Origin: Epiperipatus broadwayi
Lineage: Eukaryota > Onychophora > Udeonychophora > Euonychophora > Peripatidae
Assembly (NCBI GenBank): GCA_028023455.1
Contig: JAQFVV010000320.1
Span: 870,001 to 934,000 of the forward strand
Direction of reading: 5' to 3'
Length of the DNA: 64,000 nucleotides
In this document: piece by piece, positions 36,570-50,905 of the stretch
How positions within the stretch are numbered: the first letter of the stretch is position 1
Layout: every line of letters starts with the position of its first letter
Made by a program: the position numbers and the translations under genes
Notes under the pieces: generated by a model
Database searches by the model: none
What the model saw: only the letters and a program-made list of their open reading frames with translations
What the model was told of the DNA's origin: nothing

Positions 36570-38025
36570 ATATTTGTGACAACATTATGGACAAATAAAT
36601 TGTATTGGATATTTGATCATTATAGTAATAAAGTAATCTAAAAAATCATTATTGTATATAATAGTAAACCAGCCTATTTTAAAATAGCCTATTGTATGAG
36701 AACATCTTGCCAACAGCTCCTCTTTTCTCCATTCTTTTAAAGAGAAAATGTTATTTCCCAAACCTGTCAATGTTAAATGATGAGCGAGTCATATTGTTCT
36801 TGAATAGCTATGGACTGATTATCCAAAAAAAAAAAAAATTCCAGCTGATTAAAATCTATAAAAAAAATATCAACATCCAAAGTTGAATTAAGAGCACTGT
36901 AAGCAGGTATATTATGCACTATACCATGAGTTTCTATATTTATAAAAGCGATAAAATAGATCTATGCCTAGAAATGGCTCTCTTGAACACAAACGTGTTA
37001 AATTTACATAACATAAACAGCTACTATATCTTAATCAGTTTTAAGTATTTTGGTAATAAAACTTTAATTAAATGTGCAAAAAATTATGTTATTAAAAAAT
37101 AGAAGATTAAAAAAACACAAAACAATTATCAATAATGTTTAACAAATTGCGATTAAGTTCTTTAAAAACTAGAAGTTTTTTTACTAAATTAGTATATATT
37201 AGTGTTCTTGAAAGCGCTTAGCCATTAAATTTAATTTTCAATTTGTTGTTATAGCTTTACATTGGAAGTGTGAAAGCACGATTTATTATTATATTGGACA
37301 AACGTAAAGTATAAATATACAGGTTATTACTTAAATTAATATATGCAAATATTACATAGAAGTGATATTGTATTTATTACCCCCCCCCCTCTTTTTTTTA
37401 TAATTTTAAAACTGATTAAATTTAATACAATGGCTTTATTTTTATATTTACAAAATCGGTACTTAATTTTTTTTTAAAATCCATTCTTTATTGAAGTAAA
37501 TGTTTTTCATCTTTAAAATGTTGAGTGATAAACATATAACTTTAATAAAAAGAAATAATCTCGTAAACAACTTCTGCTGCATAAAGAAAATGCTTTTGTT
37601 CAAAAATAAAGTCAAAATAATAATAATAAAAGTTCATATAAATAGGAAATAAGAAGTCTCTAAGTTTTTTCTTTTCAAAATTGTCTCAATACGTAAATAT
37701 GAACTAAATAAAGATAAAAGAACGAAAACAAGCAATGATTTAAAAAAAGAGGCGACCCTTACACACACACGCATATATAATAAATCAATATTAAAATATA
37801 TAGTATTTATTCTATAGACGGAGCCTGGAAATTTGTAGGCTTATGCACAAAATTAGAATGTGCTGAGAAATGAGGGGGGGGGGGGTTGCTTTCATTAAAA
37901 ATTCCGATAATTGCATTCGACTTACATTTGTATTTTTTATATGTAAATTCCGTTATGACATCAACTAATGCATATTTCGATTTATTATTATAAAATAACA
38001 TATTCATCATCATCATCATTTTCTA
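36570..38025. other. AT-rich non-coding stretch with C/G homopolymers
   Basis: Runs of C at 37381-37390 and G at 37874-37885 stand out. Small frames at 36585-37102 are low-complexity and lack splice context. No gene. Confidence 0.4.
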
Positions 38026-38029
38026 CCAT

Positions 38030-38345
38030 TATCAATCGACTGCAGGATGAAGGTCTCTTCAAGTTCAATCCAACTTTTTCGATCTTTAGCCTCTCTTCTT
38101 CACATTATCCCACACCCTTCCTTATTTTATCCATCTCATATATGGTCTCTTCTTAGATCCTTTACGTTCTCTTGGAATTCATTTTAAGATTTCAGCTGTC
38201 CATCTATTATCATCCCTTCTAACAATATGTCCAACCCAACTACATTTCAGTCTCAATTCTTTCAACGATGTCAGTAACACTGGTTTGTTTTCTTGCCCAT
38301 GTATTTTGTTTTTGATCTCTTCTTGTTACTCGTAACATATATATA
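38030..38345 (-). pseudogene. C-terminal fragment of a LINE
   Basis: On the minus strand it reads KCSWVGHIVRRDDNRWTAEI, then LKWIPRERKGSKKRPYMRWI. This is the conserved post-RT tail found in the 27106 LINE (WIPRDCKRPRKRPHVKW) and in many animal endonuclease-RT elements. Stops follow within 100 bases. The plus-strand frame 37968-38156 is its antisense shadow. It is a 5'-truncated copy lacking RT and endonuclease. Confidence 0.8.
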
Positions 38346-39332
38346 GACAGTGGCATCCGGTAAAAATTTTAAACAGGAATGCTTTATTGCAGTATCAATG
38401 CCAAAATGTAAGCATATTTCCATACAATCCTTGTTAAAAATCTAATGTATTTTTTTTTGTTTTTACTAACTGCTATTTGACAAATAATAATATCTGGAGT
38501 AAATTAACCTTTACTTTTTATTTCAATGACAATTGGGTATATACATTTTTATACATATTTCATGTTAAGATTGATCATGATAAATATTTAAAATATCTTC
38601 TATGATCTGTGATAAATATTTAAATGTTAATTTATAGGTTCTAATTACAAGAAAAAAGCAGAATATTTTATTGTTCATCCTAAGTGAGAATAATAAAAAT
38701 GTATTCACTCCAAAGAGAAACCAGATTAGATAAACATACTACGCTCAAATAACTATTGACACTGTGGCAATAAGCAGCATGGTGCTAGTTATACACATTG
38801 ATAAAAGCAAATGAATCTTGGTAGAACTTGTTAAAATTCACCAAATATAACATTCCTGGCCCTGCCACTTTTAGCAGTAGCTTTGAATAGAATCTCAAGA
38901 AAAGCTTACAATGTGTGTGATCAAGTGGGTCAGCAATATGAGATGGCATGGAGAATTGAAGAGTATGTAAAAAACTGAGTTTGAACCCTTATATAATAAT
39001 TTTTTTATAAACTGTTTAATTAGTTGTATTTTGCATAATAATTATGCAAAATATTGAACAAGTGTTATAGGTTATTTTCAAGCACAAATTTAATAATTTT
39101 TTTTTTTGGGGGGAGTATTACAATGCCACCATGCCTATAAACCAGCTGACATTGTATAGATAGATTTTACGGTTATTATTTGACATTCTATAATAAATAG
39201 AATTAGAAAACAAGATGCACATGAAACATTTTAATTTCACACAAAAAAGAAAAAAATTAATCACATTTATGGAAAGAAAAAAAAGTGAAAATATTAAAGT
39301 GTTTTCCTGAAGGTTTGTGATGATGGTGTTTT
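38346..39332. other. AT-rich spacer with a tRNA-like relic
   Basis: GTGGGTCAGCAATATGAGAT (about 38925) and GAGTTTGAACCC (about 38978) are spaced like A and B boxes, a possible SINE head. Otherwise nothing was recognised. Confidence 0.3.
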
Positions 39333-40005
39333 AGTTGTATTTATATGTTGGATTATTTCCAACATCTAATATGAGTATTGAATGTTTTTAGAAAAATGTA
39401 ACTTTATTTAAATATTTTTAATACATTCAACTGTTAATAAATAGCACAAACAGTTTAATAAATGCACAATGTTTTGAGAGGTATTATTCTCCCCTCTTCT
39501 TCAAGTGTTTATGGCCTGACCAGTGACAGTACAAGCATGGGAATCAAATCTGGACCCTTAGATTCTTGAGTATTAAATTTTAAAGTAACGCTCTAACCAA
39601 CTGAACCATCCTGCCGAAGGCATTAGTCAGTAGAAATTTCATATACTTATCTCTGAGGTTCATCCTGTTTTTTAAGAGCAAAGTTGATTAGTGGTTTCCA
39701 TACATTATGACTGTTGCCTTTGGCAGGATGGTTCAGTTGGTTAGAGTGTTACCTTAAAATTCAACACTCAAGAATCTAATGTCCATGTTAGATTCCGATT
39801 CCCATGCTAGTACTGTCACTGGTCAGGCTAGCAACAACTGAAGAAAAGGGGGAAACAATACCTCTCAAAATGTTGTGCATATATTAACCTGTGTGCTATT
39901 ACTATCAGTTGAATGAATTTGGAATATTTAAATAAAGTTAAATTTTTCTAAAACATTCAATACTCATATTAGATGATGGAAATAATCCAACATATAAATA
40001 CAACT
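39333..40005. mobile_element. Head-to-head inverted dimer of a tRNA-derived element
   Basis: About 280-bp arms form a palindrome of about 670 bp. Each arm contains a tRNA-like head, on the minus strand at 39614-39535 and on the plus strand at 39721-39807. The head starts GGCAGGATGGTTCAGTTGGT (A box) and has a decayed B box ATTTGATTCCC / ATTCCGATTCCC. It is followed by a CACTGGTCAGGC body and a tail with ATTCAATACTCATATTAGAT. The two heads diverge from the roughly 100-bp centre. A fragment of the same tail is at 60555-60625. Any read-through RNA would form long double strands. There is no protein coding. Confidence 0.8.
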
Positions 40006-40150
40006 ATTAAAATGATTGTTCACACTGCATCACTGGATGATGCTACACCATTACAAGTCATGATAGTGTTTGATCATATGGGATTTACATAACTTATTTT
40101 AATTATGCAAATAAATTATTTTTTATAGCGCGATGTTTGTAAACTGTAAT

Positions 40151-40357
40151 ATTTAACACAACATTATGCTGTTGCACATGCACTTTGAAGATTTTAACTA
40201 TAAATGAATGAATACTAACACTCAACCACATGATAAAGTCTTTGGAAATCTTAAATCTTTTCCAAAGACTTTATCATGTGGTTGAGTGTTAGTATTCATT
40301 CATTTATAGTTAAAATCTTCAAAGCACATGTGCAACAGCGTAATGCTGTGTTTAATT
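40151..40357. mobile_element. Near-perfect hairpin of about 207 bp
   Basis: The left arm 40151-40245 and right arm 40262-40357 are reverse complements with only about five mismatches, all in the outer part. The inner 70 or so bases, from CACTTTGAAGATTTTAACTA to AAAGTCTTTGGAA, are identical. The loop is about a dozen bases. It is either a very recent MITE or a long hairpin. No coding. Confidence 0.85.
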
Positions 40358-40359
40358 AT

Positions 40360-41140
40360 GCAAGTAACAGTATTATTTCTGATAAAATATTGTTGAAACC
40401 ATTTCGACTCCATTGTCCTTGGTGATACATTCTCATGAATGATTGGCTCATATAAATTTAAGTGCCATAGGTTTCTGTTATTCAGCTATCAATTACTAGC
40501 TGTTTTATGTCAACCCAATAAAAGTGTTCAACATACAATTTACAGAATGTCCTTGGCTTAAGGTTTATTTTAAAACATTTGTTTTAAATCATTATCACTC
40601 ATATTATTTCTGATAAAATGTTCTTGGAAAAATTTCTATTGATAAATCATAATCAGTGAAGCGAAAACATTAGTCTTAGCAATACACTCTGATAAATGTA
40701 TAATATACAGAAATTTAGATGCAGAAGTTTCATCATTCAACTACCAATCATTGGTAACTTTACAATGAACCAATGACAGAAGACTGTACATTGTGTTTAG
40801 AATATTATATAGGCTTGGAACCAAATGCAAAATTTTGAAAAAAGTGAGAGGATCTTTTCCCAAATTTTTATTATCATATTTGGACTATATAAAATTTCTA
40901 AAAGAGATATGAATGAATGCCTCTTTTTTTATTTCCTCAATGCATTCGTAATTTCCACATGTAACATTTTTATAAAGATTTACTTTAGTTTTTTTTTTTT
41001 AAATAAATAATTTAATTTTTATATTTTCTGCAATGAAAATATATTAGTTTTATGTTTTTTACAATAAATAATTTTATTTTTATTTTTTTCAAATACATTG
41101 CATTACTCTCCCCCCCTCCCCCTTTGGAATAAAAAAACAT
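40360..41140. other. AT-rich spacer
   Basis: A weak direct similarity between about 40366-40540 and 40600-40800 (TATTATTTCTGATAAAATRT and AACCAATGA-like strings) suggests an old duplication. No gene. Confidence 0.35.
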
Positions 41141-41143
41141 ATT

Positions 41144-41436
41144 AAATAGAGGGATTTGAACTTAGGATTTTCATTGTATATTCATCCTGCACTCCATCTC
41201 TAGCAACTAATACACATGATCACACCCATGTGATAAAGATAAGCTGAGCATTGATTGTATGTATGTATGAGTGGGAGATTATGATCTGGCCCAAGTGATG
41301 AGTACTGATTCTGCACAAAATATGTATATTGGGAATCATTTATCTTTTTCACATCTTTGGTTATGTGTATCAGTTGTTTGAGATGGAGTGGAGAATAAAT
41401 GTAGACTGAAAATCCTAAGTTCAAATCCCTCTATTT
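41144..41436. mobile_element. Head-to-head inverted dimer of a second tRNA-like element
   Basis: The left arm, AAATAGAGGGATTTGAACTT to CACATGATCACACCCATGTG, is the inverse of the right arm, CACATCTTTGGTTATGTGTA to AAGTTCAAATCCCTCTATTT. Each arm has a B box (GTTCAAATCCC) facing outward and a possible A box in TATCAGTTGTTTGAGATGG. Sister copies are the dimer at 53051-53508 and single arms at 60661-60960. The minus-strand open frame here is fortuitous. Confidence 0.75.
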
Positions 41437-42330
41437 ACTATAGTAAATATTCAGTATACTGAATGAATAGGTTAATTAAACATATTGATTAGTTTATTCT
41501 GGTGTACTTTGAAATGAATACGATAGCTCCTTCAATGGGTTAGAATGTCAATACAAATGGCATCCCAAAATTTCAGATTAATGACAGTCTACTAATAATA
41601 AAATTTTTAAACAAAGAGTTTTTTTTCATTCACTTGCTTAGCTTGAGGAATGATAATTGATTAAATTTAAAATCATGTTAGTCTATGAATATTCACATTT
41701 AGTCAATGTTTAAAAAAAGCTCTAGATTACCTAAAACCAATTCACTTAGTATAAGTATCTGCTACCCACATAATATTTTGAAATAATACAATTTAAATCT
41801 ATCTTTATAATAATAAAAAGAAAAACAATGAAGTATTATTTTGAGAGCATGATTACAATCATGACAAACATGCCTATTTAATTTATAACCTAACCTTATA
41901 AACACATCAATTTAAAATATATAGTTTCCTGAAAAGATAAAAATTAATTCTTGGCATCCAAATATTAAAAATCTTATAAAAGCTAATAATATGATTCCCT
42001 GTGGAACTTGAAATTTTTCCTATACAGATTGATAATTATATAACTAAATATTATTAGATAGGGATTAATAGCACAAGTCCAATCAATTAATGCAGATTAA
42101 AGAACTATACATAATAAATATTTATGATATATACATTACTTCTAGATTTCACTATATATTTGATAATACCGATGAAGAAGGAGTTTGTAAGAACTTGATG
42201 AAAAAAAGTAGAATTTGATTCTTTTTTCTCTAATTTGCTATTTTTGTGCTACCATATCTTTTCTGCCAAGAGTCAATTTTTATTATTCTAAGCAATGCAG
42301 GTTCATACTCATATTAACTAATTGTAATCT

Positions 42331-42456
42331 TAAAACAAGCAAAACTCTCCATACAGTAGTACCACTCAGTGCAAACCAGAGTAATTAATGGATGCCAGAA
42401 GGGTTGTGCATAAAATCCCTATCTAGTATCTATTCATTCAATATTGTTTCTGGCTA
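42331..42456 (+). mobile_element. TTAA-family element end fragment
   Basis: TTAAAACAAGCAAAACTCTC followed by CATACAGTAGTACCACTC and ATGCCAGAAGGGTTGTGCAT is the same end and body as at 48059 and 30444. It is truncated after TTGTTTCTGGCTAG. Confidence 0.75.
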
Positions 42457-45235
<2,779 letters not shown>

Positions 45236-45301
45236 ACTTAATAATAATAATAATGATGATGAGGATGATGATGATAATAATAATAATAATAATAATAATA
45301 A
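45236..45301. repeat. (AAT/GAT)n microsatellite at the LINE 3' end
   Basis: AATAATAATAATGATGATGA to AATAATAATAATAATAAT, about 65 bp, directly following the LINE tail. It may be that element's own 3' simple-repeat tail. Confidence 0.9.
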
Positions 45302-48054
45302 TTGGTTATCTTAATGAAAATTGAAAATAAACAATGTATTTATTCATTAACTCTAGCAGTCACTTGGACGAGTATGAGAAAGACAAAGAAAAACAAAATA
45401 GATGAAGGAATTTTTAATCTTTGAACCACAATATATATTGTAACATTACAGTATGATTGTAAATTAGCTATTATATTTAAAAAACTGTAAAAAAAACTTA
45501 TTAACTTTAATTTTTATAGTTAAGCAAGTATATTCATCAGTGATATTGATTGTATAGCATAGAATATAATCATTATCATATTTAATAGTATCTCATAGTA
45601 ATGTTTATGAGATAAAGCATTTTTGAATGGCTTTCTAAGCTGATTTTTTTTGATGACTTTTTATCAAGTTGTATAAATTAAAAGACGTGCTCACACATTG
45701 AAAACAAATAATTCAAAAATAGAAATATAGAATAGTATTATAAATCCAACATTACAACACTAAAATATTTTTATGTAAGCAATTATATTTCAAATTACAT
45801 TTTTAAGAAGGGAGCGAACAAACAGTTTTTACATTTTTTATAATTTGTTTACATGTGTGAAAGCATAGAAGTTTACAAGTTTAAATTTTTTATTTAGCAA
45901 AGATTGATTTAGTTTGCTAAAATATTTATTTAATAATTTGCATTAAAAGGTTAATTTAAATTTAATTGAATAGAGATATCTGAGAACTTTATAGTTCTAT
46001 GATTCATTTATCTTAATAAATACTGTACTTGTAAAATTATTTTAAAACCCAGAAATAAAAATGAAGCAATTAAAGATTGAAATTATTATTATTATTTCTT
46101 CATTTTTGAATAGTGTTTCTAAAGTTTACCACCTTGATCCAAAAATCTTAATTCTTAACATTTTTTTCTGGCAATAACTATGACAATCTCTTCCAATATT
46201 TTGTGGACAAATAAAGAAACCCCCAATGCATGATGGGGAATATTCTGTAATCCAGACATCATGTGATAACTGATATAAAAGTTGAAGTTTGGAAAATCCA
46301 GACAGTCTTCACAAATTCTTATTGCAATCAAGACATAAACAGATTCAATTTTTTAAATAACCATTTTGTTTATCATCTATATGATGGTTGGCTAAACTAA
46401 ACAGCTAGACAGTTGCTTGTGCTAGGCAAATGACTTCTTCTCATCATTCTAGGAGAAATATGGATAACAACAAATAAATCAAAAACCATCATTAATTAAT
46501 TTACTAATTCTTTATTTCAAGAAATCTCATTTATTATAGTCATCTGTTAGTGGAGAAAGGGACAAATTGACTTAGGGAATGCTGTTTCACCATTTTAATA
46601 AAAATTGCTGGATTTCTTCAATTAGAAATAATGGTAAATAGATGATAGACTTGGAAAATTATATTCATTAATTTCAAATAAGTATCTGATGTGTATAATT
46701 GTAAAAAATAATTATTTTCTTCACTACAAGAAAGGATGCATATTTATCTCAATGTTGTGAATGGTCTCATCTTTAATTTTGTAAGGTTAAAACTTTAAAC
46801 AATAATTTTTTAACTCAAATATCCCTTCATAAACTTGTCACTTAGAGAAATTAATTTTGATTCAGAAAGTAATGAAAATTTTTGTTATGAATAATAAATT
46901 ATTTGCTTTATCAGAGATACGATCAGAATTATTGGCATCATAGATTAAAGATCTATAATGAATAGATTGATTTTATATCTTAAATTAAAGAAGTAATGAA
47001 CACTAATCTTTCGGATAAAATAGCATCTGTTCAAATGAATTAAATCACTGCATGGAATAATCTGGACTAAACTACAAATTTGTATCCAGTACTTAAGAAA
47101 TTGTCTTACAGATTATCAATGCTAAATATTTAAATAACTTCAAAGAATAATGGATTAGGAAAGCTAAATATTTAAATGCCACCTCTGAATTGTAGATTAT
47201 CAAAGCAAGTATAAATGTTCAAGTGATAAGCAATCTTAAAATGGATTAATGTGTTGAATGTAACTTAATTTGAATAATCAACAAGTATGATAAATGGAAT
47301 GTATTAATCTTTATGCAATGTCCAGAAAGAATTATATTACAAAGTGAAATCATTTGTGCTTTACATCTGCTGTGAAGCTGTTATTTTAAAAGTGCTTATA
47401 AATTCCCAATAACTCTGAAATATTTTTCAAGTATCAATATTTGATTAGGATAAATTTTAAATTGTCAAAACTAATAGAGGATTATTTAATGCATTTTCTC
47501 ATAATTATTTTGTGTTTAGTTAGTCAATATTATTATTATTAATGTAATAAAGTTTTTTTTCTCGATATTACTATACCATGTGCAGGTAATATTTTATTTA
47601 ATAATATTATTAGTCATATTAAATGAGATTAAATGGGATTTATGTTAAGTTTAGTTTGTATATAAGTAATTATTAAACTTATATAAAACTACTATATTGC
47701 ATTTTTTGTATATTTTATGGGTTTGTAAGTTCGACCTCAAAGTTAAAATAGAGTTAATCATCCTTATGTAGATGAATAAATCTGTAAGGAATATTTTATG
47801 CATTACTCTTACATGTTAGTATTAATTTTTTACTGTTAGATAGTAAGTACCAAGGCAGCCTAATGATCTAGCTATATTTTGTTAATGGAGTAACACTCTT
47901 AATGTTTAAGCCTGCAAATGAATCCAGTAAAGGATCTTGAGATAAAATAAATAAGCCCAATGTTGTAAACATTTTCTAGATATACTAAACAATGTTTAAA
48001 CTTGCTTTTTTTAAAGAGTGAAAACTTCTCCAGCATCACTGACATTAAACAGGC
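45302..48054. other. AT-rich non-coding stretch
   Basis: No gene, box pair or long inverted repeat seen. A short motif AAAGCTAAATATTTAAATGC / CAATGCTAAATATTTAAATA repeats within 50 bp near 47118-47180. Confidence 0.4.
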
Positions 48055-48058
48055 AAAC

Positions 48059-48366
48059 TTCTCCATACAGTAGTGCCACCCTGTGCCAACCAGAGTAATC
48101 AATAGATGCCAGAAGGCTTGTGCATGAAATCCCCATTTAGTGTCTACTCATCCAATATTCCCAGACTAATTTCTGGCTTGTGGCCTTCGTCAGTGAGGAG
48201 CCTTGGATCTGAGAGCATTGCACCTGACGATGGCCACAAGCCAGAAACTAGTCTGGGGATATTGGATGAGTAGACAGTAAATGGGGATTTCATGCACAAG
48301 CCTCTGGCATCCATTGATTACTCGGTTGGCACAGGGTGGCACTACTGTATGGAGAGTTTTGCCTGT
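48059..48366. mobile_element. TTAA-flanked foldback element, full-length (308 bp)
   Basis: It begins ACAGGCAAACTTCTCCATAC and ends GTATGGAGAGTTTTGCCTGT. It is flanked on both sides by TTAA (48055-48058 and 48367-48370). The arms are near-perfect complements of about 150 bp each, enclosing a short centre around GAGGAGCCTTGGATCTGAGA. TTAA duplication is a piggyBac hallmark, so a piggyBac-mobilised MITE is a reasonable guess, but ends beginning ACAGGC are not diagnostic. Partial relatives lie at 30444, 30889, 42331 and about 49227. The minus-strand frame at 47899-48102 overlaps it and is not a gene. Confidence 0.82.
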
Positions 48367-48706
48367 TTAATAGCAGTTAATGTTCTGGCATAAGAGATGG
48401 TGATCATGTGATGACATTACTGGAGTTAATTAATAATTGATTAGTTAATGAAATAAACTAATTAAGAGTGACTATAAGACATTTATCTTTTATGATAGTG
48501 ATAATTATTATCCTCCAATATTTAAATGATACTCCTATTTAATGTTAGTATCTCCATAACACTGTCTAATAACACACTTTTCATATCCCAAATTCAAATT
48601 AGATTTAGGAAATTGAATCGTAATATTTATTAAATATTTTATATAATTTTCTTATCATTATTATTAGTTTTTATGATTTATTTTGTATTGTATAATAAAT
48701 AATTAA

Positions 48707-49085
48707 ACAGGCTTTAACCTGTAACGAATGTGCCTTAAAATTTCTAATAGTCAAGCAATATTATTTTGCCGATAGAGGGACCTCACAAACCACGACACAA
48801 GATAGCAACTTTTATCTTAAACCTAAATTTCTACTTATATAGGCCAATCTGAAGCATCCTGATTTGGGAGCGTGAAGTTGTTGTTCTCTTCACTGTTTAA
48901 GTTCATTATCAGGATGCTTCAGATTGGCCTATATAAGTAGAAATTTAGGTTAAAGATAAGATAGCCACTCTTATTTTTATAAAAGTCACTATCTTGTGTC
49001 ATGGTGTGAAATTCCTCTATTGGCAAAATAATATTGCTTGACTATTAGAAATTTTAAGATGCATTTATTACAGGTTAAAGCCTGT
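48707..49085. mobile_element. TTAA-flanked foldback element of a second type (379 bp)
   Basis: It starts ACAGGCTTTAACCTGTAA and ends with its inverse TTACAGGTTAAAGCCTGT, between TTAA at 48703-48706 and TTAA at 49086-49089. The two arms of about 165 bp match closely. The inner 40 or so bases (AAACCTAAATTTCTACTTAT to AAGCATCCTGA) are perfect. The centre is GGGAGCGTGAAGTTGTTGTT. It shares only the outer ACAGGC hexamer and TTAA with the element 340 bp upstream, suggesting use of the same transposase. Confidence 0.82.
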
Positions 49086-49149
49086 TTAAGGATTTACATA
49101 TACTTCCTGTGCACTCTATACAATATAATTACAACTCTACAATTGTGTA

Positions 49150-49227
49150 ATAAAGTAATTGTTATAAGCCAATAAACACCACATGACCACGTATTGTGTG
49201 GCAATACGTATAGTGAGTTTTGCCTGT
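49150..49227. mobile_element. End fragment of the TTAA family
   Basis: GCAATACGTATAGTGAGTTT followed by TGCCTGT and TTTTAA repeats the right-hand end of the 48059 element. The matching left end is not seen, so this is a partial copy. Confidence 0.6.
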
Positions 49228-49239
49228 TTTAAAGTAATT

Positions 49240-50670
49240 GTTAATTTTTAATATTTCTCTTTTGTCTTTATTAAAGAAACAATATCAATGCATATTCATA
49301 ATATAAAAAAAACCATCTCTGACATATTAGATTACGCATAGAATCTATTTGGAATAACTATATCATTATTATATTAATGCTATCTGAAATAAAACAAAGT
49401 AATGGGTAAGATTATGTACATAAAATCCCTTTTACATTGTCGAATTCTAAAATACATAAGAACATTTTATATCCTAGCATTTATTTTCTTACTTCATAAA
49501 AATCTGAGCTAAATCATGAATCACATTTGTATTTAAAAGTGCTAACCTTAGTTTTAAAACACAGAATGAGTTACTCTTAATTAATGCTTATAGTAAAAAA
49601 AACATATATTTGTCAAAGATTTTATTATTAAAATAGAATAAGATTAAGAGTACATGTATTATTATAAAACCCTGAGAAATTATTTATTTTATTAAAAGTG
49701 ACTTAATTATTAAAACATAAAATAGCTTTAGCTTATGTGGAAATATATATAAAGACTTGCATACATATTAATTACAAGTTAAGTTAGTTAGGGCTGGTTA
49801 CACTTTCTTCTTTCACAGTATTGACTGCCCTACATCTCAACGAGATCTCAGCCATCTCAACTGCATTTTCCACATTGTTGCCACTGAGATCACAACTGGT
49901 CTTTCTTTCTTGTATGGTTTCATTATATATCACATATTATTTATATCTTTATCTGGCATCTTAGTGTTGATTTTTAACTTCTCATGTGGCAAATATTCTT
50001 CTTCAAAGTCTTCAGTATATTACCAGTTGTGGTTTTCCATTATATTGTATTCTTTCTATACCATATTAACTAAAAGAATCATTATATCTTTATAATATAA
50101 ATACTCTGCCTCTTCTACCAAACATGCTCAAGATTACTATATAATATATAAGACATTTATTTTTTATTCACTTCATAATATCAATCTAAAAATGATGTGC
50201 CTTACATTTATAAATTCAATGTAAATCCCCCCCCCCCCCAAAAAAAAAAAAAAAAAACTGAAGAGCAGACTCACTTTGTTTAATGATCTTGCCATTATAT
50301 TTTCTGAATATTTTAAAACATTCTTTTAAAAAAAATATTGGATGATGAAGATTTTCATCTTAGCTTTTAATAAATGGAATTTATCACTGGTGTTATAAAA
50401 AATTATAAAATATTTGATAAGTGATATTTATTTTTAAATAAAAACTAAATTTCAATTTAGACTGAATGGCAAAGTATATCCATGTTTTTAAGTAAGATTA
50501 TTTGTAAATAAGCATTTATTTTATATAGCGTATGTTTACAATTGTATTACATTCAAATATCAGCCTTTCAAGCTAATTGTGCATATGCTTTGCGAGTGTT
50601 AATAATAATAAATGAATACTTTCTCTCCAATACAAGATATAGTATTTATGCAGGAATAAAATGAATCCAC
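49240..50670. other. AT-rich spacer with a C/A homopolymer junction
   Basis: At 50227-50258 a run of about 12 C is followed directly by about 18 A. 49790-49900 is slightly GC-richer (CTCAACGAGATCTCAGCCAT). No gene. Confidence 0.4.
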
Positions 50671-50673
50671 TTA

Positions 50674-50905
50674 TTCCTACGACTCAAATGCTTATATATG
50701 AGCAAATCTGAAGTACTGGCAAGGAAAGTGTGAGGATGGAACAGTCACTTTAAATTACTATATACGATGTCTGAATGAATGACTCGGTGAAATTGTCTAG
50801 AATGCTTATTTACATATGATTAAGTTTCAGTTAGAATGACGTTTAGTAAATTCTAGACAATTTCACCGACGTCATTCATTCAGATAAGCATTTGAGTCGT
50901 AGGAA
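50674..50905. mobile_element. Foldback element of about 230 bp
   Basis: The outer arms are TTCCTACGACTCAAATGCTT (50674) and AAGCATTTGAGTCGTAGGAA (ending 50905). The inner arms are GTCTGAATGAATGACTCGGT...GTCTAGAATGC (50769-50805) and the complement at 50852-50884. A left-arm insertion of about 75 bp separates outer from inner repeats. No coding. Confidence 0.75.
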
